Source: Bacteroidota bacterium
Lineage (GTDB): Bacteria > Bacteroidota > Bacteroidia > Chitinophagales > Chitinophagaceae
NCBI GenBank assembly: GCA_005882315.1
Contig: VBAR01000001.1
Location: forward strand, 2,367,736-2,431,735
Length of the DNA stretch: 64,000 nucleotides
Direction of reading: 5' to 3'
The notes under the pieces are model-generated. The model saw only the letters and a program-made list of their open reading frames with translations. It was not told the DNA's origin and did not search any database. The stretch's first letter is position 1. Every line of letters starts with the position of its first letter. Shown here one piece after another: positions 62,953 through 64,000 of this stretch. The translations under genes and the position numbers were made by a program.

Positions 62953-64000
62953 TAAATCTTGCTTCTTCTTTATTCTTATCTGATTTATCCAAATGCCGCC
63001 AACGATAACGGCCAGACCATTTATGATTCTTTCCTTCCGCAATAGTTGCGATCATATCACCAATAACAGGCCCCATTTTAAATGCATGTCCGCTGCCACC
63101 GGTTCCGATCGTAAGATTTTTTATTTCGGGATGATTGTCTATCCAGAAATGCCCATCTAATGTATCCGTGTAGCAGCATCTTCTTGTGTAAACAATTTTG
63201 TCATTAGCCAATGAAGGAATCGATTCGTTTAAGAAGTTTTTTAAATGGTTGATGTCTGATTCATACACTACACGTTCATCATGTTCCGGGTCAGTGAGTT
63301 CTATTCCTTTTCCATGATTAGCCAATTTTACCACGTTTGCTTTTGGATGAAACGGAAAACCATACCAACCTGTATTGGAAATATCTGCAGCAAGAACTGG
63401 AAATTTTTCTGCATTGAACAGTTCAGGTTGTGAAGGATCGATGTGAAAAACAGGATGCCCCGTAATTTTTATATATGGCTTTAAAGCAGGAATAAGAACA
63501 TGCGAAAGATTTCCTGCGCAAACGATCACATGTCCTGCATTAAAAATTTTTCCTTCTTTTGTCTTTACACCAATAGCTTTCTGATTTGAAATGAGAATTT
63601 CATTTGCAGTTTGTTCTTCGAAAATTTCACAACCCGATTGTCTTGCATAGTCAGTAAGTCTTTCAACGAGTTTACCAGATTCAGCATAGCCGCCAATGCG
63701 ATGATAAAATCCATCAATATATTTTTCAGCATTGATCGCAGGATAAAATTTTGCAATATCCTGTTGTGTTAATCTTTCAGGCTTGTATCCCTTTTTAATA
63801 AGATTTGAAAAGCTGGCTGCTTCAAAACTTAATGAATCATTTTCAAAATTGTTTTTAGATAACAGCAGAAACCCAACTTCATGGTAAAGTTGTTCATTGA
63901 ACAGATCATTCCATTCACGCCATACAGGTAATGATTCTTCTACCATTTGCATGTACTCAATATCAGTTCCGTATTCCATACGGATGATCTTGCTGATATC
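62945..64000 (-). CDS. FAD-dependent oxidase of the DAO / monomeric sarcosine oxidase type, 5' end outside the window
   Basis: The reading frame remains open to base 64000, so the N-terminal FAD-binding Rossmann segment is outside the window; the Met at 63979 is internal. The visible part (352 codons) matches D-amino-acid-oxidase-family proteins, close to monomeric sarcosine oxidase or N-methyltryptophan oxidase: IIRMEYGTDIEYMQMVEESL, GGYAESGKLVERLTDYARQS, NAGHVIVCAGNLSHVLIPAL, WYGFPFHPKANVVKLANHGK and GTGGSGHAFKMGPVIGDMIA. RRCCYTDTLDGHFWIDNHPE has a Cys where sarcosine oxidases attach FAD covalently. The substrate is unknown. It converges with the TonB receptor gene. Confidence 0.88.
   Translation of the reverse strand, partial: DISKIIRMEYGTDIEYMQMVEESLPVWREWNDLFNEQLYHEVGFLLLSKNNFENDSLSFEAASFSNLIKKGYKPERLTQQDIAKFYPAINAEKYIDGFYHRIGGYAESGKLVERLTDYARQSGCEIFEEQTANEILISNQKAIGVKTKEGKIFNAGHVIVCAGNLSHVLIPALKPYIKITGHPVFHIDPSQPELFNAEKFPVLAADISNTGWYGFPFHPKANVVKLANHGKGIELTDPEHDERVVYESDINHLKNFLNESIPSLANDKIVYTRRCCYTDTLDGHFWIDNHPEIKNLTIGTGGSGHAFKMGPVIGDMIATIAEGKNHKWSGRYRWRHLDKSDKNKEEARFKK

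Noticed and set aside
1-64000. CRISPR arrays, tRNA or rRNA genes, insertion sequences, phage genes, attachment sites or replication origin
   Set aside because: I saw no regularly spaced direct repeats, no cloverleaf-like intergenic sequence, no transposase or integrase motifs and no DnaA-box cluster. This was by reading only; a tRNA scan or covariance search could still find small RNAs.

Overview
The window looks like a chromosomal segment of an AT-rich member of the Bacteroidota, most likely the Chitinophagaceae. This is inferred from gene content and style: an Oar-like TonB receptor, DUF3857 proteins, a DUF4369/TlpA-like thioredoxin, LVIVD lipoprotein, SPOR protein, a MaeB-type malic enzyme, sparse Shine-Dalgarno sites, and several TAnnTTTG -7 promoter boxes. 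I saw no rRNA, tRNA, CRISPR array, phage, transposase or integrase. Most of the region is ordinary housekeeping sequence with compact, often convergent, gene pairs.

Layout. 1-6400: 3' part of pabB, a small secreted protein, then on the minus strand rny, rplS, tatA, gatA and a lytic transglycosylase. 6600-11700: a TlpA-like thioredoxin, then an ECF sigma factor overlapping a gene that encodes an anti-sigma-like N-terminus, one membrane helix, a long charged linker and a C-terminal beta-barrel-like domain, then an LVIVD lipoprotein and a small barrel-like protein. Two closely matching promoter-like sites with identical spacing sit before the sigma gene and before the lipoprotein gene. 11700-26800: queG, two DUF3857/transglutaminase-like proteins (one without catalytic Cys and His), a two-helix membrane protein, xylB, a serine hydrolase, clpB, a DsbA-fold protein without its first active-site Cys, a second lytic transglycosylase and several unknown proteins. 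27000-42600: a large FAD/Fe-S oxidoreductase, DUF4198 protein, mlaE-mlaF, maeB, an S41 peptidase, an M20 amidohydrolase, a SPOR protein and a deoC-ALDH-truncated ALDH operon. 42700-51400: two secreted amidohydrolases, gdhA, a ccmB-ccmC-ccmD cytochrome c maturation cluster and tdk. 51500-64000: waaA convergent with an unknown gene, a nucleotide-sugar operon (aminotransferase, two UDP-sugar dehydrogenases, rfbC, rfbD), an unknown secreted protein, an Oar-like TonB receptor and a DAO-family oxidase running off the window end.

How the genes work together. The clearest functional units are: the sigma / trans-envelope regulator / surface protein cluster; deoC with aldehyde dehydrogenases (deoxyribose 5-phosphate to acetaldehyde to acetate); the ccmBCD heme handling cluster; mlaEF lipid transport; and the surface-sugar operon. 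The best candidate for an undescribed system is the sigma cluster, because one polypeptide could physically connect the outer membrane to a cytoplasmic sigma factor and the matched promoters define a testable regulon. Other points worth checking are several apparently inactive enzyme paralogs encoded next to active-looking ones, and a palindromic repeat embedded in frame in waaA.
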